A stretch of DNA of 64,000 nucleotides from Ganoderma boninense (lineage: Eukaryota; Basidiomycota; Agaricomycetes; Polyporales; Polyporaceae): assembly GCA_002900995.3 (NCBI GenBank), contig CM035306.1, positions 3,878,100 to 3,942,099 of the forward strand, given 5' to 3'. Of this stretch, positions 37,124 through 48,362 are shown one piece after another (position 1 is the stretch's first letter; each line of letters opens with the position of its first letter). The translations under genes and the position numbers were made by a program. The notes beneath the pieces were generated by a model. It was not told the DNA's origin, made no database searches, and saw only the letters and a program-made list of their open reading frames with translations.

Positions 37124-40100
37124 TCTCGTACGTCAACTTCATAGCACTGACAAATTGTGTGGCTCATGCCAGGCTCACCTCTCGCTCGCAGAGATCGCGC
37201 GAGCTAGCGCACAGCCTGTCAAACAGCGCCCACCGACGCTACGCCAGTATCTCCCCCGCAAGATGAACGGCCGCAGCACCGTTCGAAGACCGAGGCCCTG
37301 GCCAAAAAAGGTCAGTACATGAGCACGCCCTGCTTATCCCGAGGTTATCAACTCACCGACGTCCTCAGTCTGGTCAGCTGATGCACCGGGAACCCGCAAA
37401 CGAGCCATTTCAACGTCAGCCACCACGACAACGCAAGGTAATGCGCCAAAGAAGGGCAAAAAGGCTGTGCGCATGTCAAGTGAGTGGCGCGGTTGTCAAC
37501 AAACAACCTGGACTCACCTTCCATGCTTGTAATGTAGCCGCGAGTGCGCATGGTCCGGGGTCAACAGTCGGGGGACAAGTTGCCAAACCAGGCTCGCTTC
37601 CTGCAGCGTCTACGCGAGGTACGATCTCCCATTGTAGCCGCCGCAGCTGAGGTTAATGTCAACTAGCAGTGCATGCCTCGGAGGCAGAGGACGCCATAGA
37701 CGTCGACATGTTGAGCGGGGAGGATGTACCGCTGTCCAAGGCGGTTCGAAAAGGCATGTTATTAGTCCAGTATAGCTATGACCACGGGCCACTCACTCTA
37801 ATCGCGGTGACGCACTTCCATTCCACAGGAAAACAGATCCCTCCCCGCCCGGCGAAGCAAGCTAGCACCATGGGCCTCGACTATCGCACATTCATGGCCG
37901 ACGATGGCGAACTCGGAACAATAGCCTCGCCTGTTGAATCAGATGGCGGAGACGCGAGCGCGGTCGACTCCGACTTCGAGAACCCTGCGACGGCTGGTAT
38001 TGGTGAGGACGAGGACTGCGACGGCACTCATTCAGACTCGGATGATGAGGTGAGATCGGACGCCGAGGCAGATGCACTAGCAAGGAGTCTTGCTGTTGAG
38101 GTGAGTTCAGTCCACAACAAGTTGAATGGACGGCGATGCTACGCATGAAGATAGCTTGACTGTATGAGATTTCTTCTCAGAAACCTGTGTGGACGAAGAC
38201 GCAGAAGTCAGCCAAGGGTGACTCGAACGTCCGGGTCGCAGTCAACTCCAACACTGCCAAGACTGGAGAACCGAAGACCCCTGCGCGCCCCCAGCGGGCC
38301 ACCACGACTCGGACGAACCAGACTTACCAATTAGCGCCAGAAGACCTCGACAACTCTGGGTCCTCTGGGTCTGAGTTCGAGCCAGAGGAGAATGGTGATG
38401 ACGAGTTGCCAAGCGAAGAGTACACCGTCGACACTGAAGAGGATGTTGAAGCCGACGTGGCAGAGGGAGAAGTTGAAGGTTCGGGCGCCATTACGACAGG
38501 CAGTAAGCCGAAGAACTCCAAGTCGAACAAGGTTTGGATGTCGCACCGGGCCGCTATCCTCGACCGCTGATGAATTCTTTCCCACAGGCATCGGCGACGC
38601 GGGGCCCCAAGGCCAAGCAACTCCTTGAGGTAAGTTCCATGTCGGACAGGTTACACTTCTCTCAGTCAGTCACTCCTCTCTGTCAGCAACCTGTTTGGAA
38701 GGACATCCTTCTCGCTGCCATCGCCCACTCTCATGGACCCTCTTCGGGCCGTGCAGGCAACGTCGACCTCTCCATCTTCGCCGAGGAAGTACACGGACAT
38801 ATTATGAAGCAGCTCGCACAAACGTCTGGTACGCCCACTGGCCACTCTGTTTCAATTCCTTCGCACCTGGGTTTCATCGTCCCACCTCCTCCACCTTCGA
38901 TGTCTACCAGAGGTGTTCCCTTTGCCCCCCCAGTTGCTGCTCATCCCCCACCTGCGGATAACTCCCATTCTGAGACCTGGGATGAGGATCTTGACGAGGA
39001 CGACGCTCTAGTCCTCGGTCCTGGGGGCGCAACTATACTGACGGGCAATCTGCCGGGGGCCCCGAACGCCATTGGGGCAGGTGAGCTGCCAGACTGTGAC
39101 AAGCCAGCGAATGAATACCTCATCGTCCCCCCTACCCAACCTGGTGGAACCCTTCAGCTCATGGTTCAAGACGAGCCCATCCGAAACATTGTTCGTCATG
39201 CCATTGCAGATCTCGACCGCTATCTCGCATTCGAAAATGGATTTCCCGATGCCATCACTCGCTCTCGCGTTATCGCCGACTTCCTGGTCTCTGCTGCTGG
39301 CGCACACGACCTCAACGGGCTCCAGGCGCGACTCAAGACTGACCCCGATTTCACGTGCACGCTTTCCGCCCTCGTAAGTCCATCATTGATCTACTCTGAT
39401 GCATCTAACATCGATACGCTGTCTTCACACTCTAGCCAAAGCAGCGCATGAGCACCTTCCGTGGGGCGATCAAGAAGCTTGCTGATTCGCAAGTCGGCGC
39501 ATTCTACGGACTGGCTCCTGGCGAATGCAAGGACAAGGTGGAGTGGCTATTTTTCCATCTCGCGTACATCTACCCCTTCACATACACGGTGAGTGACCTG
39601 ACTGTCTCTCATGCATACGCGCAGACGTTCTCATGGTGTTATATTTCTAGGATGACAAGAAGACAATTTTGTGGTCTGCGCCGAACAAGGGCCCGATAGT
39701 CCGGCATCTCCTACACCTCGCTTTCTGCAACGGACCGACTTCCATTGCCGCCAAGAACCCCGATCGCTTCAAGTCATCTATGGAGCAAATCCCTCAAGCC
39801 AACGAGAAGGAGATGCCTATGCCGATGGTTGCGCTCGTGGGCGCTGCAGTGAGTCGACTGTCGCTTAGTCCCCATGCTAGCGCTATCATATTATGCCAAT
39901 GCTTGCACCGTGACTACAACCTCGGCTGACATGTGGTTCTCCCAGATCCACGTGTCGCTTTCTGAGTGGAGGACCGGAGGCCACAAGCCTATGGCATTCT
40001 CTGCTGACGCATTTGCAGACGCCTACAACGAGCATATCACACTTCTCATGGGGATCAAGAACAAAAACATCCGGGGCTACCATGCCATGATGCACCGCCT

Positions 40101-40891
40101 CTATCGCGAGGCTACGTACATTCGGGATTACACGTATCTACTGTGTACCTCACTCACACGCCTTCTCCGTAGTGGCACCGTGCCCCCCGTCGCCACTGCC
40201 ACTGCTCCTGGCAGTGGTACAGCTCTTGAACAGGTCGACTTTGCAAACATGGACATGGACTAGTTTAGGTCTAAGTCCTTGCCACGATCGGCTCGCGTTC
40301 AGTAGCTTTCAGAAGGTCAGCAGCTCCTCGTTCCCATCGGCGGCCAAAATAGTAGTCTCCAAGCATCCATCATCTCTATCATAATTGTCTCCGAAAGTGA
40401 GTCATTCCCTGCAGCGCTGTGACGGGTTTGGAGCATTGACCTTTCTCACAGAAACCCCCACTCATTCATCATCTCGTCACTCCTTTGTATTTATTTGACT
40501 ACTGCCACCGTAGTCCTCGCTCCGACCCGAGTCTCAGCCACCTGTCATTACGTGTTTCCGCTGCCTCCATCTATATCCCGGCGTAGTCATCATCAATTTG
40601 CTAGATGCCTTCTTCGTTATTCCCAATGGTTGTGTAGTCGTGTCGTACAGCAGTCGAGTACCAATGATAATATTGTTCTCGAAAACCTCGAATGCGTGCT
40701 ATTGTATGCTACTGTGTGCAATTATACAGGCCTTATCCCGGGATTATCGCCAATTATCCCACCATTCCGAGCGACCTCTAATGCTATAATAATCCGTACT
40801 TACGACACTATCAAACGCTTATTATCGGGGGGACTAGGCGAATTAGAATAACGCCCTAATCCCCCGAATTATGGGTAAATATGGTCCAATA

Positions 40892-40913
40892 GCATTTGGG
40901 GATTTTCCTGATG
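40892..40913 (-). repeat. Right terminal inverted repeat of the Plavaka element
   Basis: The reverse complement begins CATCAGGAAAAT and matches the left end at 20 of 22 positions. It lies about 630 bp past the DUF6532-like stop codon. Confidence 0.85.
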
Positions 40914-42642
40914 GGATCACCGTCACGGTGATGCTTCGAGAGCTGCCAGGAGCATCAGTTACGGTTTAATATTACCTGCCGCCTGTTGCCCGTTACCTGT
41001 GTCGCGCAGGCACTGTGCGGAGCCCCGAACATATGATCCAAGGCAGTACTAAGTACTTGGCCTAGGCCCGGCAGGTGTAAGTACGTGCCGGTAGTCCGTC
41101 AACGTCGTGCTTCGGGGATACGTGCAATGAACTAGCTGAGCAGTTATTTCAGGTTACTGACTCCAAGATCCCCATAGTCGTGACTCCGGAAAGTGCTGAC
41201 AGCACGCACCGACTGCTACCGAATGAGAAACACGATTGGGGTCCCCTCGCTGTATCTTGTTCTGGTGTCTTCGAAACAACTTGAAGTATGCGCCCCGAGG
41301 CCCCAAATGCAAAGTCCGCAACGAGAGCCCTCAGCCCCTGTTCGGCGACCCTCGGACTCGGAGCGAGATATTCCGAGATTGCACCCTTTCCTGCGCTGTG
41401 CTAAAGCCTCTCTGGTAGGCTGTGGCGGCCGGCGATACACCGAACCGAGCACGCTCGTCGCCCAGGCTGTGTGTCCTCATGCACTAGACCTCCGAGTCTG
41501 CAACGGTTTAATTACAGCGTGCGTCGATGAATTTCATACTTGCTATGCTAGTAGCTCTGTCAGTGTCACACGCCTGCAGGGTACTCCTAGTAGCACTCAT
41601 GTCATCGTCATATATAAATTATGTCAGTAGGCGTCGGTGTGACGTGCCCCCGGTGAAACGCAGCGAGAACCTGCAGCTGGGCGGAGAACCGGAACCGAAC
41701 GCCGTGACAACGCAATAATATAATGCACGCACATTCATACTTATTCATATACACACCCCGCATGCCCCACGGCCCAGATGCTTGCAAATTGCGCAGTTGT
41801 ACAATCGATTCGCCCGTGGCTGGCTTGATTCAGACGTGCACGAACTTCCCGCTCCTCTTGCGCCACATCAACGACACTGTGACGAACGAGGACTGAGTAC
41901 TGAGTGCTGAGGCCTGCGGACGGTTGTGGGCCAAAGAAACTTGAAAATCATATTCCGGAAACGTTCCGCCTGACTTGGGACACAATTGCCCAGTCGCCAT
42001 GCACGTTCGCCGGGCCAGAAAGCCATAAAGGAATCATAATTGCAGCCATTCCTGGCCCGAACCGTCGAGAGTCGAGAGTCAAGACCGGGGAGGTACTTAC
42101 TCCACACGTCGAACCCACAGACTCGAGTATTTTCTTCGGCAAGGCGTCCAGTAAGATCGGGATCTGAGCAACGTGTCTCCTTGCATGGCCACCGCGGAAA
42201 CAGCTTGAAGCAGGCCGCCTGGGCCTGGGTCTTCAAGTTCATGACGTTCGCTCATGCTCCCCAACACCCGTTTCATTATGTCTTTTGAGATTGGGGAACT
42301 GAGGTGTCATCCTTTTATGAAGTGACTGCAATAAACGAGGAACCTACTCATCCTTCCGTGCGTCGAGTGCTCCAAGAACCAGGCAATCCGTGGCAGGCTG
42401 CGTCGAGCCCGAGAAGCGACCTGAACAGAAAAAAAAGTCGGGATAGATGAATGGATGCACCCCCACCCCTCCCCGCAAATAAGGCATTAGACGCATGTCG
42501 AAAGGTCCACATGATGTATGTACGTATCATACGCGCATTACTTAGCATTACTGTTCCGTCCACACCGTGCTCCCGGCAGCAGAGCGCCGCGTCCTAGTCA
42601 CTCCCTTCCCGTCCGCCTGCAAGGAAGGCTTGGGAAGTCAGT
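40914..42642. other. Intergenic stretch between the mobile region and VPS54
   Basis: No gene is recognised. ACTTAC/GTAAGT motifs recur at 41050, 41080 and 42093. The right part probably includes the VPS54 3' untranslated region. Open frames at 41193-41630 and 41868-42242 lack domains or exon structure. Confidence 0.5.
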
Positions 42643-45600
42643 CTACGACGCGCTCTCTGCATCTGCATCTGCGGCGACCCGCTCCTGCTCAGGCTGCGCC
42701 TCAGCAACCGACATCGAGACAGGAGGGGGAGGCAACGGGCCCTCCACATCCACATCCACATCCGCATCCGTCTCCGCCTTCGCGTTCCCGTTCAGCGTCG
42801 CAGCAGCAGTCTGCAGGCTCGCATTCGCGGCCTCCTCAGGTGCCCTGCCGTTCGGCTGCGCGTCCTTGTCTCTGTCCTTGACAGAAGGCCCCTCCGTCTT
42901 AGGCGGGGTGAGGGGTGGAGGCGCGTCCGAGTCCTCAGGCTCCGCGACGAGAACCTTCTCCTCGACGGCGATAGTCGGCGCCTGCGCCGTCTTCCCTCCC
43001 TCCCCCACTCCACGCGCAGACACAGACACGGGCACGGGCGATGGCGCGTTGTCGCCCATGGGGTCGACGTCCGGCGGGGGCAGCGCCTTCTCCACGTTCG
43101 CGACAGTCGTCGTGGGAGGGGGCAGGGCCGCCTTGCGGCCGTTGAGCGTGCTCGCGCGCGCGAGCATGCCCTTGAAGCGGCCCCCAGCGGCGGCGGGGGA
43201 TTGCTGCGCTTGCGGCTGTTGCGGGGGCGCTGGCGCGAGCGCGAGCGCGAGGGGCTTCTCGGAGACGATGGTCTCGAGCATCGCGGTGGGCGCGGTGACG
43301 TGCTTGAGCCCCGTGAGCTTCTCCTGGAGGAACCGGGCGTCTGCGAGGAGCCTGCGCGCGACGTGTCCATGTCCGTGTCCATGTCAATTCAGTCGGTCAG
43401 TTCATTGAGCGCACACGGCATGCAGGACAGAGGATGGAGGATAGAGTGTAGAGGATAGGGGAGACGCACCGCTGCTTCGCGTCGAGCGAGGGAAGCTCGA
43501 TCTTGGTGTACTCCTCCGAGAGCCGGTGGTTGATCGCGGCGAAGACCTGGGTCATGACGAACTGCGCGCCGCGCACAGTGCAGAGTGCATGCCGTCAGCT
43601 CCGCACGGTCGTGACACACGCTTGCCTGGAAGACAGGCTGCGGCTGACTCACCTCGACGACGGAAGAGGGGAGATAGCGCGAGAGGACCTTGTGCAGCGT
43701 CACGGTCTCCTTCACCAGGACTTCCATGTAGTCGTTGACGCCCCGCCCTCCTTGGGCACGTCCCACTTGACCGCCTGCACAAATAAACAACAGACGAGCT
43801 CGGTCAGCCAGCCGATAGCCGAAGAACGGAAACCGGAAAACGGGTGCGAAGTGAGGAAGGAGGGAAGGAGGACAGGAAGGAGGGGAAGACACGAACGTGG
43901 AGCGTGCGGATGTGCGCGGTGAGGCGGTCGCCCATGATCGCGATGAGCTTGGCGTGGATCTCGTTCTGGTGCTCCTGGTAGTCGCGCTTGAGCTTGTCGA
44001 ACTCGATGAGCATCACCGCCTGCTTCGGGCTCAGGTGCCGCCGGAACGTCTCGCGGACGTACGGGATGAGCGAGATCATGATCGCGAGCGACTGCGACGC
44101 GAGCGCTGTTATGGATGTGGTTGTGGTTGTGGTTCAAATTATAATTATGTCAGACGTCCGTCGTGCGAGGAAAGCCATCCGAGCGCGGATGGAAGGACGG
44201 AAGGGAGGACGTACCGAGGTGCTTGGCCGTGATGTTCTTGAGGCCCGCGGAGCGCATGGCCCCGGCCCCAAGGACGACCTGACATGTCCGCGAGTTGAAC
44301 GACTTAAGGAGCTCGATGACGCGGCTCATCGTGTCGATCGTCAGCAGCGGCAGGTTCACGATCACCTTGAGGTAGTCCAGGAGGAGGACGAGCACGTCCA
44401 GCGTCGCAGACACAGCGAAGTACGGGCGGTCCTCGACGCGCAGATGCTTCGTCGGCGCGGTCGTGGATCGCTTGCGCGGCGTCCGGCCCGGGGAGGCCGC
44501 GAAGTTGGGGGAAGGCAGGGGAGACGACGGGCGCGCGTCCCCGTTGGCGGTGAGCGAAGGCGATGCTGGCGGGGGCGACATTGGGAGAACGGGAGAGAGG
44601 AGGTCTTGTGGGGGTCGGTTGAGAAGCAGGTCGGGAGGGTCTGAGATGGACGCATCGACGATGATATCGACTATGCGTTGTATGGTCGGTGCGACCTCTG
44701 CAGCGTTCCACTGCTCGTCTTCCACAAGCTTCGCGGACTGGGTCAGCTGGCTTTGGTGGAAGTGTTGCAGGAAGCTCTTGGCCTGTGTGCCGCATATATG
44801 CGGTGAGTTTATACATCCGTTGCAAGAATGGATTGACTTACTTGGCTTACGATCGCGCCCCGAAGGCCGACAATCATTCGCCTGCAGATGACTTCCGACT
44901 TCACGACGAAGTCCCACGATTCGTTGAACAACTCGCAGAAACTCGAGAGCTCTAGCGCGGTATGCTGCTCCGCGCGGACACTGAGGACCTTCGAGGCGCG
45001 TAAATTGGCAAGTTCCGCTGCCGACGAGAGTATGTCTGCCAGTTCCTCTTGCAGCGCTGTGATATCTACAGGGGCCTTTTGAGGTCTGACAACAATTCAG
45101 GCTAAGTACAGGTGAAGGTAAGAAACGATCAATCGCGTACTGGAGGCTCTGGATGACTTCCACGACGAGTGCGCCTTGTCGATGTAGACCCTCTACGCAG
45201 TTCAGTAGACTCCGGTACATGCCACGCGCCAGGTCGAGAAACGCGGGGTGTGTCATGGCGCGCAGCTCAGCAGCTGAATCAGACCTAGGACTTTAAGTCA
45301 GTAACACGTCCAAACTGTGCTGCTATGAAGCCACACTGACTGTTGGGGTATCGAGTCGTCGTCACCAATGTCAAGCGATGGTATTCGCTTTTGACATGAC
45401 ATAATCAGTCATACTCGAGGTCAGGTCAGGCATAGACTTACCCGCTTGACGGTATTCCGAACCTCCGTCATGACCACTTCTCGCCATGCTATTGTCGTCT
45501 CCAGAATACCTTTGGTACGTACCAGAGACTGGAGCAAAGGACGCAGTCGATCTCGTAGTGACCCGTCAAAGTCCTGCTTCTTCGTTTCCGACCAAGTGTG

Positions 45601-46997
45601 TGGGCTCGAGTCGATCCGTTCTACAAGGTCATGCTGGAGAAGATTAACGAACTCGGAAGTTAGCGACGAGGCGATCTCCATGGTCAATGTCCGCAGGTGC
45701 TCCGGAAGTGCAGCAAAAGCCCGCAGGGAGGAGAGAGGTATTGACGGGGCCGGGGGCGGAGGCGGAGGTTGCGGCGTAGCTGGTGGCGACTCCATGACCG
45801 TAGGCAGAGGAGAGGTCCGGCCATTCTTCGTCGGTGTGGGCTGCGGTGAGGGTACAGGGACGGCGGCCTTCTCCTTGTCCAGGTGGTAGAGTTTGTCCAG
45901 CTCCTCGATCATGTCCAAAGCCTCGCCCCACTGACCCGCCCCCACCAAGCTCCTCGCGATCCCGGTCATTTCCATGACGCCCCCCACAAACCGCACGCCC
46001 TCCTTCACCTTGCCCAAGTTCCGCATTCGGCTCTCCTTCCGCACTATGTCCAACCCGCGTTTCGCGCCCTTCTCATCCACGTCCTTCAAGAGACCCCTCA
46101 GGTTGGATATGCGATCCAGACATTGTTCGGACTCGGTCTGCAGGTCTTGCAAGTTCGCGAGCGCGGCGAAGAACGAGGTAGACCGGATAGAAATCTCGCG
46201 TATGAGATGCTGTTCGATGGTATCCGCGTAATGCGAGAGCTTCTCGAGCAGCGGGAGGGAGTGGGAGAGGGAAGAAGGATCGGACGTCTCCTCTTCGCCT
46301 TCGACCTGCTCCGTCACGGCATTGAAGGTTCGCGGGTCGCCCAGGTTGAAATCGCGGACGAAGTACACAGCGGGGACGGTCTCTAGAGGCGGTAGCGGTC
46401 TGCCGAGAGGCTGTCGTGGTGTCTTTGGAGTACGGGGTGTTGGAGGGATCTCAATACCATATGTTAGAGACGCTGAAAGCGCAGTCTCTGGTATGTGTGC
46501 GACACCGTCTCGGCCCTGCTCCGCGTTGTGGAGAAAGCGGTCCCACTCCGGGGCGATGGCGCGCAGGTAGGAGTCGAAGTCTTTCCGACGCACACGCGGA
46601 AGGTCGGCGGGGGGTATGGAGGGGAGCGCGGAATGCGCCTTTGGCGGTGCAGACTTCCTATGCGGATTGTTCACCACGTTCGAGATAGCTATGGGGAGTC
46701 AATTGAAGCTGAATGTAGGACAAAACACTTCGCAGGCGTACCATTAAACCCATGTTTTGAACTACTCCACTCCGGTGGGAGCGTTCCTTGTAGGGAGGTC
46801 AAGGAGCCATTGGCGTAGACATCGTATTGCGCGCCAGGCCCCGAGAAGTCTCCCCTACCCTCAGTGGTCTCCGAGACACTTGCTGGGCCTGGACGCCGTT
46901 GGTCGTAGTTGAATCTGTACGAGCGGGAGACAGCAAACGAAGGGAGGTCTCCAACAGGTGAGGCGGGACGTGAGGGAGTCGACGCGTAGTCCGACAT
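42643..46997 (-). CDS. VPS54: Vps54, GARP tethering complex subunit (one apparent 1-nt deletion)
   Basis: Seen: ten exons: 46997-46742, 46688-45442, 45387-45341, 45284-45141, 45085-44842, 44782-44215, 44105-43897, 43774-43653, 43546-43470 and 43351-42643, about 1,207 residues if the frame is whole. The N-terminal half holds DFDSYLRAIAPEWDRFLHNA, LEKLSHYADTIEQHLIREIS and a coiled-coil tether region. The middle holds LRAMTHPAFLDLARGMYRSL and SFCELFNESWDFVVKSEVIC. The C-terminal part holds MLIEFDKLKRDYQEHQNEIH and YMEVLVKETVTLHKVLSRYL, followed by a low-complexity Pro/Ala-rich tail of over 150 residues. Known: Vps54 tethers endosome-derived vesicles at the trans-Golgi with Vps51, Vps52 and Vps53. 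Exon 43774-43653 is 122 nt, one short of phase; the break lies at a C run (43741-43744) between VPKEGG and VNDYMEV. It shares a 260-bp divergent promoter with the SAM-subunit gene. Confidence 0.9.
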
Positions 46998-47257
46998 GAA
47001 TCAAGCAAGCAGCCAGTACCAGCGCGAGTCTGCACGATATCTAGAGTATACAAGTACAGAGAGGCGTCCGTGGTAGCTCTCAGAGTCGCATGAAGGCTTG
47101 CAGAGGCGTCAGAGGAGGGAAGTGGGATGGGAGACCTGTTCCCGGATGCGTTCACCAGCGCATCTATGGGCGCTTCTCTAACGCGTGGCGCCTATTTACA
47201 TAACCTCCATACAGTCCGAGAGGCGCGCGCAGTCCCTCCGCTGAGCACCAGGAGAAC
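46998..47257. promoter_or_regulatory. Divergent promoter between VPS54 and the SAM-subunit gene
   Basis: Only 260 bp separate the two start codons, so both 5' leaders and core promoters must lie here. An AT-richer patch (CTATTTACATAAC, about 47190-47202) stands 60 nt before the SAM-subunit ATG. No canonical TATA box is clear. Confidence 0.5.
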
Positions 47258-48294
47258 ATGGCCAGTTCACTGTCGCTCTCCCTCCCGCGGCCTCTCCGCC
47301 AGTTCTTCGGTCTCTTCCCGCTTTACACTCACCCCGATGTCGCGTCCTTGGACCACGCGCGCCGTGTCACCTCGCCCACCCTATGGATCCACGTCCCCTG
47401 GAGCCGCGACGCAGACGTGCTGAGCAGCGACGTCGAGTGTCTCAAATGGCAAGCCTACCTCGCCCTCCGCGGCCTCTCCGACATATCTGTCCGCTGGGAC
47501 GTCTCCGTTGACGGCGCGCTCGATGCGCGGCTTCCGAACCTCCATGTCCCGCTGAAGACCCTCCCCGGCGCCTCAGACGAGGTCAAGGCGTCCGACGACG
47601 GTGAGGGCGAGCTCCTCCCTGCGCACCTGATCCCGGAGTGGGTCGACGGCCAGGTGGGGGCGTTCGACGAGCTGGAGGGGTATGCGGACGAGGCGGCGAA
47701 GGACGAGAGCCGCGCGTGGGTCGCGCTGCTGGAGGGCAACGTGCATGCCGCGCTGGTACGTCCGCCCACTTTCTCGAGCTTTTCATGTCGCTCCGTGTGT
47801 TCGGAGGATTTCTATTTCTTGCGGCGTAGACCCTCGCCCAACCCTCATCGATGTCTTTCCGCAGTCTGCTGTCGCCTTTCCAGACCCAGCCGCGCCCGTT
47901 GGAGGCTGCGTTGACGCATCCCCCTGCCCCGCTGTTCGGCATCAGCTCGCTCCTGCCCGCTTACGGGACGCATGTGGACGTCGACGCCATCGAGCAGCAG
48001 TACAAAGAAGCCATCGGGTCTCTCTCGGAACGGCTGGGCACCGACAAATGGTTCCTTGGTTCCTCGTAAGCTCCTATGTTCATGACCTCTGCTCTCCCTG
48101 TGGATCGCTCACGGATGTTGCGCAGCTCCCCTACCGCACTGGACGCGCTCGCGTTCGCGTACCTCCACTCCATCCTCCATTCAAAGGACCACACCCTCCG
48201 CTTCGAGGTCACCCGCCGCGTGAACCTCGTCGCCTGGGAACGACGCGTCCAGACCCAAGTTCGCAGCGCGTTCCGCACCACCGAAGCGTCGTAG
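47258..48294 (+). CDS. Metaxin-like mitochondrial SAM complex subunit (SAM35/SAM37 family)
   Basis: Seen: three exons, 47258-47755, 47830-48065 and 48126-48294, in phase, 300 residues. The N-terminal part (LRQFFGLFPLYTHPDVASL, LWIHVPW, SSDVECLKWQAYLALRGLSD) has a metaxin/Tom37-like GST N-domain pattern. The C-terminal half (RLGTDKWFLGSSSPTALDALAFAYL, shown here in two blocks: RLGTDKWFLG and SSPTALDALAFAYLHSIL) matches the GST C-terminal fold of metaxins. The end, RRVNLVAWERRVQTQVR, is amphipathic without a clear membrane anchor. Known: metaxin-type SAM subunits sit on the mitochondrial outer membrane and help insert beta-barrel proteins. Inference: I cannot decide between SAM35 and SAM37 from sequence reading alone. 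It is head-to-head with VPS54 and ends 68 bp from the convergent Kre9-like gene. Confidence 0.72.
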
Positions 48295-48362
48295 ATCCAT
48301 ACAATATTGATATGTCCAATGAATGCCAGATGCCCTTACTTAACATCTCCATATATGCAGGT

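Larger units (their letters stand above)
32685..40263 (+). pseudogene. DUF6532-like gene carried in the Plavaka element, exon 1 split by a hAT insertion
   Basis: Seen: with the hAT removed, exons 32685-32867 plus 37124-37127, 37215-37310, 37369-37479, 37538-37618, 37667-38100, 38181-38531, 38588-38629, 38687-39373, 39436-39588, 39651-39848 and 39946-40263 all keep phase, giving about 885 residues. The first 500 or so residues are disordered and charged, with a basic PKKGKK patch and acidic runs. The C-terminal ~320 residues form the domain: DEPIRNIVRHAIADLDRYL, KDKVEWLFFHLAYIYPFTYT, LHLAFCNGPTSIAAKNPDRF, IHVSLSEWRTGGHKPMAFSA and GIKNKNIRGYHAMMHRLYRE. Known: DUF6532-type proteins are expanded in Agaricomycetes and have no assigned function. 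As it stands, translation from 32685 stops after 61 codons at a TAG supplied by the hAT terminus. A GC-AG intron may lie at about 37755-37829, in frame either way. Confidence 0.75.
28459..40913 (-). mobile_element. Plavaka-type (CACTA-related) DNA transposon, interrupted by a hAT element
   Basis: Seen: a 22-bp inverted repeat bounds the region, matching at 20 of 22 positions with two transitions (left 28459-28480, right 40892-40913, termini CATCAGGAAAA). A 10-mer GCGAATTAGA recurs just inside each end (28479-28488 and 40838-40847). Inside are a Plavaka transposase gene on the minus strand and a DUF6532-like gene on the plus strand, diverging from about 32265-32684. The element spans 12,455 bp, or about 8.2 kb without the nested hAT. 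A GG dinucleotide flanks each end (28457-28458 and 40914-40915) and could be a 2-bp target duplication, but this is weak. Known: Plavaka is a fungal transposase family related to CACTA/EnSpm. Inference: the DUF6532-like gene is an integral second gene of the element. Confidence 0.8.

Noticed and set aside
38100..38180. That the DUF6532-like gene starts after the hAT (for example at 37669 or 38187)
   Set aside because: Upstream pieces join in phase through consistent donors and acceptors back to the ATG at 32685 across the hAT, which is unlikely by chance.
45284..45441. Retaining the 45284-45441 segment as one VPS54 intron with a TGAG acceptor
   Set aside because: A 47-nt exon at 45387-45341 (RIPSLDIGDDDSIPQQ) with good splice signals restores the expected acidic linker and phase.
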